From Topomyia yanbarensis (taxonomy: Eukaryota > Arthropoda > Insecta > Diptera > Culicidae), in assembly GCF_030247195.1 (NCBI RefSeq), contig NC_080671.1, positions 10,555,343 through 10,619,342 of the forward strand: a stretch of 64,000 bases of DNA. Direction: 5' to 3'. Numbering within the stretch: position 1 is the first letter of the stretch; the number at the start of each line of letters is the position of its first letter. The notes below the pieces were generated by a model. The model saw nothing but the letters and a program-made list of their open reading frames with translations. It was not told where the DNA came from and made no database searches. Both the position numbers and the translations under genes were made by a program. Below, one piece after another: positions 1-12,942 of the stretch.

Positions 1-533
1 TCGTCCGGAATCACGTGGAATAAAATGGGACAGTTCAAAACAACTGTCTAAAACAGCCTGAATACCGCCGCCTGACTGTCTGTGCCATATGTATGCCTCT
101 CAATGCGGAGTATAGTAGCGAGTCGAGATCACTAACTTGTTGTTTTCCACCTGCTGCCACCCACTTTTCCTTCAGTGGGGATGTCTGTAGTGGAATGGCA
201 CTGCAGAGAGATTCGTTCGGTCTTATGAAATCTCAGTGACCTGTGCCGACGCACGGGCTTAGTTGGTTATGATGATTAGCCAAGAAGGGAGTATGGCATG
301 TGTTCCTCGATTGTAGACGATGTTAAGTAATTCGAGACAGATAGGATGATCAGTGATGTAGCCAGGGAGCGTTTTCCCGTCGGTTTTAGTAAATATCCAA
401 AATTTATGTGTAGATGGTGCATGACGAATTTTTACGGCGAATGAAATGTTTTGGAAAAATTACACTAGTTAATCATATTTCTAATGAATGTGAATTTACA
501 TTTGTGAGATATGGGAATTGTACATAAATACAT
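1..533. other. Unassigned left edge
   Basis: No long reading frame, splice-consistent exon, TIR pair or tandem repeat was recognised here. Composition is mixed, becoming AT-rich towards the palindrome that begins near 534. Confidence 0.5.
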
Positions 534-1024
534 TTAAGGCTCAAGTTACTTTCTTTGAGCATGTGTTAGAATTGAGCGCTAGGTAGTATGCGTAGGAAAA
601 ATTGTATACAGCTTTGCCGCCGATTTATCCTATTAAACATTCATTAAATTCTAAAAGAAGAAAATCAGTCGATTTATTAGATTATCAGGATCCATTTCAT
701 GCAAAATAGTTGGTGGTAAAACAATTGACCGGGTGGAATGGTGCTTTTGAAAAAGTGGCTGTGGTTTTTTCACTACGCAGTTGTGTTGCGTGCCCCCGCC
801 ACTTTTTCAAAAGCACTATTCCACCCTGTCAATTGTTTTTCCACCAACTATTTTGCATGAAATTAATCCTGATAATCTAATAAATCGACTGATTTTCTTC
901 TTTTAGAGTTTAACAAATGCTTTATATGGATAAACCGGTAACAAAGTTGAACGCATTTTTTCTAACGTATACTATCAAGCGTTCAATTCGTGTAGACGCT
1001 CATCGAAACTTCTTTGAACCTTAA
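534..1024. repeat. Long nested palindrome (foldback MITE-like)
   Basis: The left half folds onto the right half. The core arms (about 644-759 and 797-913) are nearly perfect and include the shared stretch tttgcatgaaat/atttcatgcaaa. The outer arms (about 538-643 and 914-1020) are the same palindrome but more diverged. TTAA occurs at both extremes (534-537 and 1021-1024), as in TTAA-targeting elements. The loop is about 40 bp. No transposase is encoded. It is either a foldback MITE or a source of a long hairpin RNA; the sequence alone does not separate these. Confidence 0.75.
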
Positions 1025-1098
1025 AAAATCATCTTCCTTTTCGAGAGCTGTTGCTAATCGCTTCCGGAAGGTGCACGTTGTACAATGTTTAAATCCAA

Positions 1099-1500
1099 AC
1101 CCAAGTAACAATTTTGGTTATATTAAAGTTTTATAGCGTTTAATAAAACTAATATTTAAAACCTCCCATGCTAGCTTTATGGTCTTATGTACTTCCTGGA
1201 AGCTGCTATAAACCCATGTTATGACAAATTGGCCCAGTTTTATTGTAATCAGTAGAGCTTGTTATGCAAACTATCATAGGAGTAATAGTTTTATTACAGT
1301 TTTATTCTACTCTTTAGATGTGATATTAAACCAACAGCATAAAACCTTCTCCTGACCTAGCAGTGTGGAAAACCACTATATGAGTGCTATTAAACCATCA
1401 TAAAACTGTGTAAAATCTTCCTGAAGAAGTTCATAAAACTTCTTATGCTATCCATGTTAGAACTTTCAGTTTTAACCTAAATTTTTTCACTAATTAGTTG
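1099..1500. repeat. AT-rich MITE fragment, CCCAAGTAACAATT family
   Basis: It starts with cccaagtaacaatt and is rich in the words ttttatag, ataaaac and cataaaac. The same terminus and word composition recur at 3890-4319 (opposite end) and in the compact hairpin at 5263-5359. No matching 3' terminus was found, so this copy is probably truncated. Confidence 0.5.
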
Positions 1501-1885
1501 TATTCAATAAAATTTTATCGTGGTTTTATTCCTTGACATCACATGATCATCGAACAAAATGCCATATTGTAAGGTATATATTTTTTCAGAATAGTGATTA
1601 AAAGACTTTTATTATTGTTCATAACACACCCATGCGTGTTTGAAGGCATGCCGTTAAGGATTTATGGTGAAACATCATGAAAGAGCAACGCAAAATAAAT
1701 GCGCCCCATGAATTCTACTAAAAAGAGCATTCGGTAATATTTTTCTGCAAATATTGAAACAACACTTAACCAAGTTTTAGTAAAAAATGTTAAATGTTTT
1801 GTTAAAAAGTGCAGATTCTTTCAAAAAAATGTCTCAAAACGTTTGATTCCACCCTTCATACGAACAAGAAGGGCATATTTGAGAA
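1500..1885. other. AT-rich spacer
   Basis: No gene, terminal repeat or tandem structure recognised. It ends at the left target duplication of the next element. Confidence 0.4.
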
Positions 1886-2739
1886 TAGGGTTGCCACCTC
1901 TTGAGAGGCTTTGATCCGGAGATTTTTACTGACCTGGAGAGTGGTGGATTTTCAGTGGAACTAGACAGAAATTGAAATCAAAACGATTGCTCGGCATTTT
2001 AGAGCACTTTAATCGTTTTTAACTACTACGTTCAAGTAAAGCTATAATTTAATCTGGTGTAGTATTTAACTTCCCCGTCTAAGTGCCACGAATACAAAAG
2101 CATCTGCTACTCTCGCTTTGGAGGATAAGTCAAACGAGCATTGCTCTCCTCCACAACTAACAGGCAAGGGCGAGTAAAGGAGTCGCAACAAAGGGGCAAA
2201 ACTCACCTCCCTACCCAATAATTACGGATCGCTGCAGGAGTAACAACAACACCGGAAGAACTCGTTTGATGTTGACCTAGCCAGTTGGATCAGAATAAAT
2301 CTACAATACCTTGGTGCAGCTATCACCAGCTCCACTAACAGTGAATTGATTTAGTAAAATTGCAGCAAAATAACTTTTTTATGCCATTTTCAGCGACTTA
2401 GTGGTATGCAACATTTCAATTGTAGCATATAGTGAAATATTACTTCCCTTAATTTGTAGTAAATTTGATTTGTTTTTCGTTTTCATTTCTTTGTGAAAGA
2501 AATCAGACATATTTGGTAAACTTATCTTCGCCTTCTTGAAACGAAGGGTTAGTCTGGCAAAATAAATCTGAACCAGAGTAATAGTTAACATAGACTCATT
2601 AAATATTTTGTATAGAATAAAAATTGAGATTATGCGTCTTCCCACCAAACCCGGAGAAATTGATATAAAACCCGGATGCCCGGAGATCGTTTCCAAAAAC
2701 CGGAGTCTCCGGGCCAAACCCGGAGGGGTGGCAACCCTA
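1886..2739. mobile_element. Non-autonomous hAT-like element with 8-bp TSD
   Basis: The ends are inverted repeats beginning tagggttgccacc. They are flanked by an exact 8-bp duplication tttgagaa at 1878-1885 and 2740-2747. An 8-bp duplication and a TIR containing GGGTTGCCA fit the hAT superfamily. At 854 bp with no transposase frame, it must be mobilised in trans. The two short overlapping frames inside (2379-2717 - and 2608-2817 +) are not coding. Confidence 0.85.
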
Positions 2740-2747
2740 TTTGAGAA

Positions 2748-3889
2748 ATTTTACTTTGCAATTTGCTATTTTTGCTTCAAGGCGACATTTTTTTTAAATA
2801 AAACTTGGTATACTTGAATAATTCTTTCATAAAACAATTCCTCCTAAAACGGTCATAACTGAGCAATTCATATAGCAAGCGTGTTTATCATGGCACTTCT
2901 GCATCTATGTTGAGAGTGACAAGTTTTATGCTGGACTAAATCACAGCTTGCTGGTTTTGATTATGTTGACAGTGACTTTGTCCAAGATGGTAAATGGAAG
3001 GTGGGGGATTTTACTATGTAACGGTGCGGTTGTCAAGTTTGAGTAGCGCAATAGATTAAAATACACACACTGAATACTCGCCATCTCTATAGTGTGTTCA
3101 CCATTTACTGTCAGTGTCATTCCAATCGAGCACGAGATTTGTCAATAGTCCTCGTTCGATAAAGATTCGCAGATATTTTCTTTAAATTATGTTCTGAAAT
3201 CTAGGGACAGATCTTGAGATGCATTTTTAAAAATCAACGAAATTAAACATTCACTTTCCATCGAAACAGGAATTTGAAATGCATTTTGCGTTGCGTGTAA
3301 GACGTCAAAGCCCTGCCCCAAACTAATTCTACTCCAACAAAGTTTCGAACGAAGTAGATCAGCGTAAGACGCTTGTTGAACAAATGTTTCGGCAAAAGAG
3401 TGTAAGTTGATGCAATAATGGAAATGAAATGCGTTTTTTCAAATTGGATTCAAATTTGTTATGCATTTCTAGAGTGATCTGACTCTAGACCGAAGTGCAT
3501 TTGTATGAGCATATTGTTTATAGTACTAAAACGCAAATGGGCTTCCTTTTTTTGTAATATAATGTGAGAAGTGGTTCTCAAAATTGTTGCAACGGCTGTT
3601 TTGGTCGGCAAAGTCAATTTTTGTAAACAGCCAAAAAAACAAATCATTGCAACCCTCTCGTGATTGACAATTGCAACAGCACGCACAGCTCTCACCTTTA
3701 TTTACCATCTTGATAATCATCCTAGAAAAACGAGAAAAACAAACCAATCCTCCTGTCAGCGGTTGTTCAGAAATTCTTATTATCCTGCAAAGACGAAATA
3801 ATCCTGACTTGGTTCGTCTTCTGCTTTGGGTCACAAGAAATTGAGGAAGAATTCCATTTCCAAATGGAATTTTCGAAGTAACTTAGTTG
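2748..3889. other. Unassigned, AT-rich
   Basis: About 1.1 kb with no supported gene. Two overlapping minus-strand frames at 3459-3834 resemble no family and lack splice context. No TIR or tandem repeat was seen. Confidence 0.4.
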
Positions 3890-4319
3890 CACTACAGTTA
3901 CTATATTACATGCAAGTAAGCAATAAGATTCCTAGCTTCTGATGGCAATTTTATAACTCCTTAGTATCGCTCATGCCTTTCATAAGAGTAATTATTTTAA
4001 AGAGGTTTTAATATAGACATTCCAAAACCTGAATACGTGCAATAATCTCCGATAAAACTGTCTTATAACTTAATTTCTTGTCGTATGTTAGTTTTGTTCC
4101 AGTTTTAACCAAGTATATAGAACCGTTTCACAACCATTATATAAACTTGTAACCTAAAGCTTTATCGTGGAAGTCATAACATAGTTTTATAGTGAAATTT
4201 AGGAACAAATGAAATGACAGCTGCATAAAACCATAATAAAATCACCGGTTTCAAGGATTCCTTCATAAAACCAGGATAAAACAATGATAAATCCCCGAGG
4301 CATTATAATTGTTACTTGG
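3890..4319. repeat. AT-rich MITE copy, same family as 1099 and 5263
   Basis: It ends with taattgttacttggg, the inverse of the terminus at 1099, and is full of ataaaac and ttttata words. The left boundary is diffuse, near the degenerate ttgcactacagttac. Confidence 0.5.
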
Positions 4320-5262
4320 GAAGATATCATCAATTTGTTTTGTCAGCAGAGAAAAAGATTAGCTGATTTTTATGAAGTGAGTGCTTCAATCGACTTACGA
4401 GTTTTAATTTTCTTCAATAACCGTGATTTGTTATCAGCATTCATAAATCGCGCATACGTCTTATATCCAAGGTTTTTGGCAGTATGAACACCCATTTTTT
4501 CTCCTTTTTGACCGGGCTCCGTTCAGCCGTATTAGAACGGCATTCGCATTTCTTCCGGGTACGTGTGTACGACCAAGGATGCAAAATGCCGAGCTTTTCT
4601 GAGGCGGTATTTGTTCTGCCTACATTCTCATTTCTCTTTTGAAGCTGCTGTCGTTCGCTATTGCAGGACGCCCAGCGCTGTACGGCAGTCTGTAAGCAAA
4701 GCAGTACCATGACAAAGAAATACTGCCCCCAGTACAGCCACCAGACGCGAGCGGTACAGCTTCTCTTTCCTTATTTTACACTTTTTAATATTGTTAATCT
4801 ATTCAATATTTTCAATCACAAACGACGACAATAAATGCGGTTCGTTTACGCCACGACCGGCATCAACGCTTTCGAGTGCGGGCCTCTCCCTTTGACTACG
4901 CAGAGAAAAGTGTACAAAGCGAGAGAACAAACTTTACTACGCCACACTCTCACCGAACAGTCGGAGTACAGCAGCAAAACAAAAATGTATACTACTGCTC
5001 TAGGGGAAAATGTACTCGGGTTGGCTACCGCAAGAGCAGTAGCTATGCGTCGCTGTAGCGGGCTGTATGGCTTGTGCAAATGTAAATAGACCAAAAAAAT
5101 GTGGTTTACCAGTACCTTTGGCATCCCTGTGTACGACAGTTTAACACTTTTCCAAGCTATGTTTAAATAAAACACTCCCAACTAACAACGAAAGCTGAAC
5201 AAGCCTTTAATCAGAGAGAACAAGCTGAACAAGAACTGTTTAAGCCATTATCCAGCTAAATT
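4320..5262. other. GC-richer patch with no recognised gene
   Basis: Between about 4500 and 5100 the base composition rises well above its surroundings and several overlapping frames stay open on both strands (for example 4835-5089 + and 4846-5181 -). Open frames on both strands are expected from composition alone. No family motif, signal peptide or convincing splice chain was found. It could be decayed LTR or promoter-like sequence. Confidence 0.35.
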
Positions 5263-5359
5263 CCCTAGTAACAATTGAAGTTTTATAGCACGCTACAAGT
5301 GCAATCTAAGTTTTATCAGTGGCTATAAAACTATCATAAAACTACAATTGTTACTAGGG
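5263..5359. repeat. 97-bp hairpin MITE
   Basis: Perfect termini ccctagtaacaattg and the inverse, with ATT immediately outside both ends (possible 3-bp duplication). The arms continue as agttttat/ataaaact and an inner ttttatag/ctataaaa pair, so almost the whole element folds. Confidence 0.8.
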
Positions 5360-5581
5360 ATTGTTTGTTGGGCTGTTCTTTCCAACACATTTACCGACCG
5401 AACTATATTATTTATGGTTACTCCGGCACGTAAAAAACCGACAACAGCTGACTCATTGCCCTTTTGTTTTGATATCTATAAATTTATTCAACACTGTTTT
5501 CATCTGACATGAGCTATCCAATGCTGCCAAATATTGTGAATGGTGAAGTAATAAATATAGAGTCAGTCCACTGGCGATAAC

Positions 5582-5855
5582 CACAGATAACAGACGTTTA
5601 GGCTAGAACAAAATTTCTTCAAAAACCTGTGTAAACTTTCAAATTAATAAACGTTGGAAATCCGTGTTTCACTATTGCCATCTGCGCAACTGTTTGCTAC
5701 ACGTGTTTGACAGCCGCACTCTAACTGCATTGTATCGATCACTGCGCCATCTGCAAACGTTTGCCAAACGTGTTTCAGACGTCTAATTTATTCGGAATTT
5801 CAGTGGCGGGTATTTACACACGATTCAAATCGAGCCTAAACGTCTGTTATCTGTG
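5582..5855. mobile_element. Short TIR element (MITE)
   Basis: The TIR cacagataacagacgttta plus ggct is present at 5582-5604 and inverted at 5833-5855. The interior is about 230 bp with no coding capacity. No clear target duplication was found. Confidence 0.75.
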
Positions 5856-6494
5856 CTTACACATTATTTAGTTATAATCCATTATAGAATATTTTGAACT
5901 AATAAATTTCTATTTTTAAACGTTTAATATGTTCAACTGTCGTCTTAAAACCAGCTTGTATCTTGTACATTAGAACATATTGACATAGTTGGCCTTACAC
6001 ACAGACGTGTGTTTCTATTTTTGCCGAAAACATATTTTAATTGATAATTGCTTAAAAATTCTCAACGCCGGTTGAGATGGTTGTTTCACAGGATTTTGGT
6101 TAATTTCAAGATTTTTTTATAAGGAACGAATCACTTATACAATAGTTTCTCTTATGATTTAGACTTTCTAGGCGTCAAAGTACAGATAACCGTAAACATT
6201 AGGAATGAAGTTATTTTTGCGATGTTGGAATTTTATCTTGAGTGCCACCCATAAAACAATGATTTGAAAAAAAAAATGCGATCATATCTGTTCATCCGTG
6301 ACTGATACTACTGAATAAGTACATATATTAATACAACAAAAGGTAACAAATGTCGTTGTAATACGTAAAAACGACTTTTTTGTTTTTTTTTTAAATAAAT
6401 CTCATGTAAACGGTGGTCTATACATAGGAAAACTGCGGTTGTTTTGATCTGGTCTAGCAAGACAACACCCAAAATGAAAAAAAACTATGTTCAG
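5856..6494. other. AT-rich spacer
   Basis: No gene or repeat structure recognised apart from short A/T runs. Confidence 0.4.
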
Positions 6495-7159
6495 CGCAAA
6501 TTCGTTAGTTGGGTCACGACTGCGCCCCAACTAGCGAATCGTATCCGTTGATTGGGGCAACTGACAGCTGACAAAAATTATGCAAGGGAAACGCTGATTT
6601 TTTGTTTTCTTTCATAAAAAAAGCAAAAATATTTTACAATTCACAAAAGTTGGCTGTTTCCTTCCAGTTTAAAGTTGTTTTTTTGTGACAAAGTATGTCA
6701 TTAGTGTTCTTTTTGCCATCAATTATTTTTTGATAAATTCCTTCACATAAAACAGGAAATGGATACACTGTCGGGAAAAAGCCGATAAAGCACAAACATA
6801 CTACGTTGCCACTAGCTAAAAAAGATTGGATAATGTGATTGAATACATCAGAGATGACCTTCAAAAGGTCTAAACTAACGTCTCTGCGACTCAAACTAAT
6901 TGATGCTGAATGGAAGAAGCGAAATATTTAACACATATTTCACTAAAATCATTCCGAAATATGAACTCAAAAAATAAAATTCCATTGAATTTAATAGCAT
7001 GATTTTTTCTAGATCGCCACAAAAATCAACCAATGAACTCCTTGTAATCAATGACATTCAAACGTCAATCAGTTTTTGACTTTCAGTTTTGACATAAGAG
7101 TGTCTTTTAGTTGGGGCATGCCCCAACTAGCGAACTCCCAACTAACGAATTTGCGCTGT
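6495..7159. mobile_element. MITE, probably Tc1/mariner-like
   Basis: Termini cagcgcaaattcgttagttg are exact inverted repeats (6495 and 7159), followed by related internal motifs containing ccccaactagcgaa. The right flank begins with TA; the left flank has lost it, so TA targeting is inferred. The internal frame 6634-6894 (-) has no transposase features. Confidence 0.75.
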
Positions 7160-8858
<1,699 letters not shown>

Positions 8859-9614
8859 ATGAAAAAAGTTGTGATTCTGAAATCCGAAAACGACAACAGT
8901 GAAGTGTACGCCGCTCTGCTACAGAAAGCCGGTTTCGAGCCCGTTTTCGTTCCGACATTGGATTTTTGCTTCAAGAATCTAGACGTTTTACGAGATCGAT
9001 TGCTGTCACCGTACAAATATTCGGGTTTGATTTTCACCAGTCCTCGAAGCATTACTGCCGTACGGGATGCGCTCGGAGGTCATCGGTTGAAAGATGATTG
9101 GAAAACGCTGGAGAATTATTGTGTCGGAGAAACGTCGCACGATCTAATTCAACGCTCCCTGGAACTGGATACTAAAGGGCAGCAGTCAGGAAATGCCAGT
9201 AACTTAGCGGATGTAATGAAGACAGATTTGTACAATAAAACTATTACGCTTCCGTTTCTGTTTCCTTGCGGAAACTTGAAACAAGATGTACTGCAGAATA
9301 AGCTGTCCGAGTATGGCTATTCGATGGATTGTGTCGAAGTATATGAGACCGTTCCTCATAAGGATCTAGAACGGAGTTTAGTCAATTTATTCCAGGACGG
9401 CTCTTCGCCGGAATTCCTCTTATTTTTTAGTCCATCTGGTATAAATTACTGTGCGGCAATTTTCGAGCGACATAAATTTGATCTGAGTATGTGCAGGATT
9501 GTGGCCATCGGACCCAGTACCAAAAAGGCGGTTGAGAACAAGGGTTATCCGGTGCACCGAACGGCAGAGAAGCCATCGCCTGAATATGTTGTTAGTGCTT
9601 TATTAGATTCCTAA
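8859..9614 (+). CDS. UROS: Uroporphyrinogen-III synthase (HEM4 family)
   Basis: This enzyme closes and rearranges hydroxymethylbilane to uroporphyrinogen III, the fourth step of haem biosynthesis, in the cytosol. The reading frame gives 251 residues, the usual size of the family, in one exon. Recognisable segments are an N-terminal strand-turn VVILKSEN, GLIFTSPRS near residues 56-64 in the first lobe, LLFFSPSG near 187-194, and the C-terminal VAIGPSTKKAVENKG (from about 215) followed by a proline-serine turn, which together match the bilobed HEM4 fold. The frame is open 12 bases further upstream, but the first ATG with good context (A at -3) is at 8859. A polyadenylation signal aataaa lies at 9824-9829. 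No damage is visible. Identification rests on motif recognition. Confidence 0.93.
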   Translation: MKKVVILKSENDNSEVYAALLQKAGFEPVFVPTLDFCFKNLDVLRDRLLSPYKYSGLIFTSPRSITAVRDALGGHRLKDDWKTLENYCVGETSHDLIQRSLELDTKGQQSGNASNLADVMKTDLYNKTITLPFLFPCGNLKQDVLQNKLSEYGYSMDCVEVYETVPHKDLERSLVNLFQDGSSPEFLLFFSPSGINYCAAIFERHKFDLSMCRIVAIGPSTKKAVENKGYPVHRTAEKPSPEYVVSALLDS

Positions 9615-9823
9615 CCACTTGTTGAGTAGTTTGTAGCGAATAGTTTTTAAACTATTTTACTGTTGAAACGTTTGCTAATCCATTGTTTTGAGTCTCCTAG
9701 GAAAAAAATCCAAGTGTTGTAAACTAACTGGTAAAGGCCAATCTATTTCGCCAAGTGGCTTAAGGTGTAAGTTGTTTTAGATTGAAAACATGGTTTATAC
9801 CAAACAATGGAAGCCGTCTATAA

Positions 9824-9829
9824 AATAAA
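9824..9829 (+). promoter_or_regulatory. Candidate polyadenylation signal of UROS
   Basis: AATAAA about 210 bases after the stop codon; the first good match downstream on this strand. Confidence 0.55.
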
Positions 9830-10340
9830 CGAGTTAGAATAGTTCACCGTTGGTTGATGTTGATTGTTTCGCTATTGTGACCAGAAAATGTTTTTTTCAG
9901 AATCAATTGAGTCAAATTATCGAACCATACATCAATATAAATGTTAGATATTTGTTTTTATACTAGTAAATGTATGATTTGTCAAATAGCTAGTCGTTAC
10001 TCGCTCCTAGTTGCATCCAATATACCACATCCAAAGGTGGGCACAAAACAACCCATAGGAGCAATATTGGGTTTAAACATAGTTCCAAATAGTTTTTAGA
10101 CTAAAATATTTATGGTAGCATATTTTTGGTATATTTAACTTTATTAGCGAGACGTTCAACCGAAGGTAGGTTCATCTCGGATATTTCAGAATATATTTTC
10201 AAAAAATATAAAGGAATAAAGTGTTATTAAATCGGAAAGCTGTGTTTGTTTATGTTACGTTATTTTAAATGTGCTATTGAATAATATGTATAGATTATTT
10301 ATTCCGAAAAGGATATGTGTATTGTTTGTATGTATAAAGT
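9830..10340. other. Spacer after UROS
   Basis: AT-rich, with no gene or terminal repeat recognised. Confidence 0.35.
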
Positions 10341-10872
10341 TTCGGTTTGAATCGCAATTTTCTATGTGACTGCACTCCACAACCCGTAACTCCGGAACTG
10401 GCAGGCGGATCGGGGTGCAATTTAATATCGGTTTCCGAGGATACAACACCTTTTATATAAGACTAAGTTTGGTTATGTCGGTCTAGCCATCTCCCAGAAA
10501 ACAATATAACCGTTATTCTGAATTTGGATACTTCCGATGTGGCTTCCGGAACCGATTATGGTGGTCAGTGTGGCCAAAGAGACTTTGAATATCTGTTGTG
10601 AACTAATACTACAAATCGAATCGTTGTGGTCACATCTTGGAAAAAAAAATTGCCTTTTTACATTCATCGCAGAATTCGGAAAAATCGAGATTTGCTGTCT
10701 GATAGTGCTCATCACTTTGTAATTCCGGAACTGCAGAGTCAAATTCATTAGAAATTCAATAGCAGCCTATGGGAACGTTGTACCTTCCATTTGAGACTAA
10801 GTTAGTCAAAATCGGTTCAGCCATCTCTGAGAAAAGTGATTGACCTTTTTGGTCACATACATATACATACAT
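10340..10872. repeat. Two diverged copies of an abundant MITE module
   Basis: Around 10370-10500 and 10720-10870 the same order of words appears twice: a cggaact block, a ttgta-ccttt block, gagactaagtt, a cggtt-agccatctc block. The second copy ends in catacatacatacatg. The same module, with CA/GT runs, recurs at 18560-18793, 19840-20245 and, in the opposite orientation, 41859-43426. Confidence 0.6.
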
Positions 10873-11425
10873 GGGGGGGGGGGGGGGGTCAGCAGAGTCA
10901 GGAAGGACAGGAGTCTAGGGGCTTAACGAACCCTCGGGGCCTACTGCGAGTTGGGGAGTTTTGCTAGGATATGGTGGGGTTTGGATTGGACTTTTCTAAA
11001 CCTCTAAAAAAAGCCATAACTCCGAAAGCAGCTCCGACGAAGCGAGTCTGTGCCGCTTCTGGTAAGAGTCCAATAATCTAAGATCTAAGCAATAAAAGCA
11101 CTCTAGCCCAACCGGCACATCAGGATCGACGACAGTAGCATCCTGATTATGGCATACTGGCCATGGCGAACGTCAACAGACAGGACACAAATCACGAATA
11201 GGACGGCGACTTTGGGCTGACAGGCGTGCTGTTCTACTCCCTGAGTAAGGAAGGATGACACCGACTGGACATGGCGAGTGGGCTAACAGCATGGCTGCCT
11301 CTATCCCAACAAAACCCTGACAGGTCTCCGGGTACGTTCGAAACTCGTCATCATTTGGTTGGTGGTACTAGGTTCGGTTGAAGCATTCCCAATTTTCGCT
11401 GATCCGGCTCTGAACACTACTCCCC
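10873..11425 (+). other. Poly-G tract and probable 5' region of the R1-like element
   Basis: A run of about 17 G marks the junction between the MITE and a GC-richer sequence that leads into the ORF1 remnant. It is probably the 5' untranslated part of the retrotransposon. The start is inferred from the change in composition only. Confidence 0.45.
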
Positions 11426-12942
11426 TTGAAGGATAGTGGCAACCCTTGCATGACCTCACTGCTGCTTTTTGGCAGCATAGATAATCATGGGATCGCGAAA
11501 GGCGACTATGTGCAGCGAATGGAGGTTTGCGGCCCGGAGTTGGGATCCAATAAAATGGAGAAACAACAAGCAAGTAACATAAACGGAACAGGCACGGCGA
11601 ATCCGTTCGCCAGAGGTGGGTTTGTGAGGTCACCACCACCAATAGTAGCTGAAGTCATTCAGCAAGAGCAGGAGAAGGGGAAGCCGCAGCAACAGCAACA
11701 GCAGCAGCAAAAACAGCCAGAGCAGAGCGGAATGAGATACATCCAACAAATGCCAAAAGTAGTGACAGCGAAATGCTGCCACTACGAACAAATTTGTGGA
11801 CACGAAAAACAATGTCCATAAGGACATTAAGGAGATGGTCATCAGAATACGGAAGGCGTTACTGTCTGCCGTGAAAGAGTATGATACGGCAACGCAGAGG
11901 GCGGATGCAGCTGAGCAAGCATTGGCGTCGACTAAGGCTGCTATCCTCCTAGCTTCTCCGAAACAGAGTAAGGATAGGCAGATTGGAGTGGAGAAAACGC
12001 CAGTTCCCATAACTCCAAAGAGGACAAGATCCTCACCAAGAGACGAAATACCAGGCGGGTCAAAGAGGCAGACGCTCGAGGACGCTGTTGCTGCCGAAGG
12101 AAAGGACGCCACCAGACAGGGTGAAGGCTGGAGTACCGTTGTAGGTCGGAAGGAGAAACACGGGAAACAGCAAAAAAGAAGGAAAAGCGAAAAGGGGAGC
12201 GGAAGAGGAAATCAGAACCCTCGGCTCGTCAGAAGGCGCCTAAGGGAGAAACCGTGCTCGTCAAAGCTAATGACGCGACGACGTATACAGCGCTACTCAA
12301 AAAAGTCAGAGGGGACCCGGAGCTGAAAAAAATTGGGGGAAAACGTCAGGCGTACCCAAAAAGATGCGATGCTCCTCAAGCTGAAGAAGAATTCTACGAC
12401 TAGTAGCTCGACCTTGCAGGAGACTTTTACTAAATCGATGGGTAAAAAGGCAGAAGATAAAGCCTTAAACCTGGAGATGATGATTGTGTGCAAGCACTTC
12501 GATGAAATCACGACGGAAGACGAGCTGAGAGGTGCACTGAAGAAGCAGTGTAACCTGGTCCAGATGCACATGACGACCTGGCTAAAGAAGGGATACGGAG
12601 GAACTCAGACAGCGACGATTCGTTTATTGGTAACCACTGCCGATGCTGGAGGTAGGCAAAGTTACGGTTGGATGGTCGAGATACCCATGGAGAGCCGCCC
12701 CACGAGTGAATAAACAAGCGGAGAAATGCTTCAAGTGTTTGGGCTTTGGACATTTGACAGTGGTTTGGAAAGGCCTGGATAGATCCGGGATGTGCTGGAA
12801 ATGCGGGGCGACGGGCTATCTTGCGAGAGGCTGCACGCAGAGGCCGAAGTGCTTGCTTTGCACTCCAGTGGACGAAAACGACCATCAGATGGGTGGCATT
12901 AAATGCCCTGCCTACAAGAAGGCGACTGCAGGCCAACGGTAA
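11426..12942 (+). pseudogene. R1-like retrotransposon ORF1 (gag-like), broken
   Basis: ORF1 of R1-clade non-LTR elements encodes a nucleic-acid-binding protein. Pieces lie in several frames: a Gln-rich segment (11640-11720), a basic, charged region (11796-12326), a middle segment with the word EDELRGAL (12333-12713), and a C-terminal zinc-knuckle region (12643-12942). The first knuckle reads CFKCLGFGHLTVVW, where the final Cys has become Trp. The second reads CWKCGATGYLARGC, with Tyr in place of His. A third Cys cluster, KCLLC to IKC, follows. At least three frameshifts separate the pieces. The position before an endonuclease/RT remnant supports the ORF1 call. Confidence 0.8.

Noticed and set aside
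4835..5181. Opposed open frames in a GC-richer patch
   Set aside because: Both strands are open at once, with no family motif, signal peptide or splice chain; composition explains them.
5582..5855. 8-bp target duplication for this TIR element
   Set aside because: The flanks (gcgataac and cttacaca) do not match, so no superfamily was assigned.
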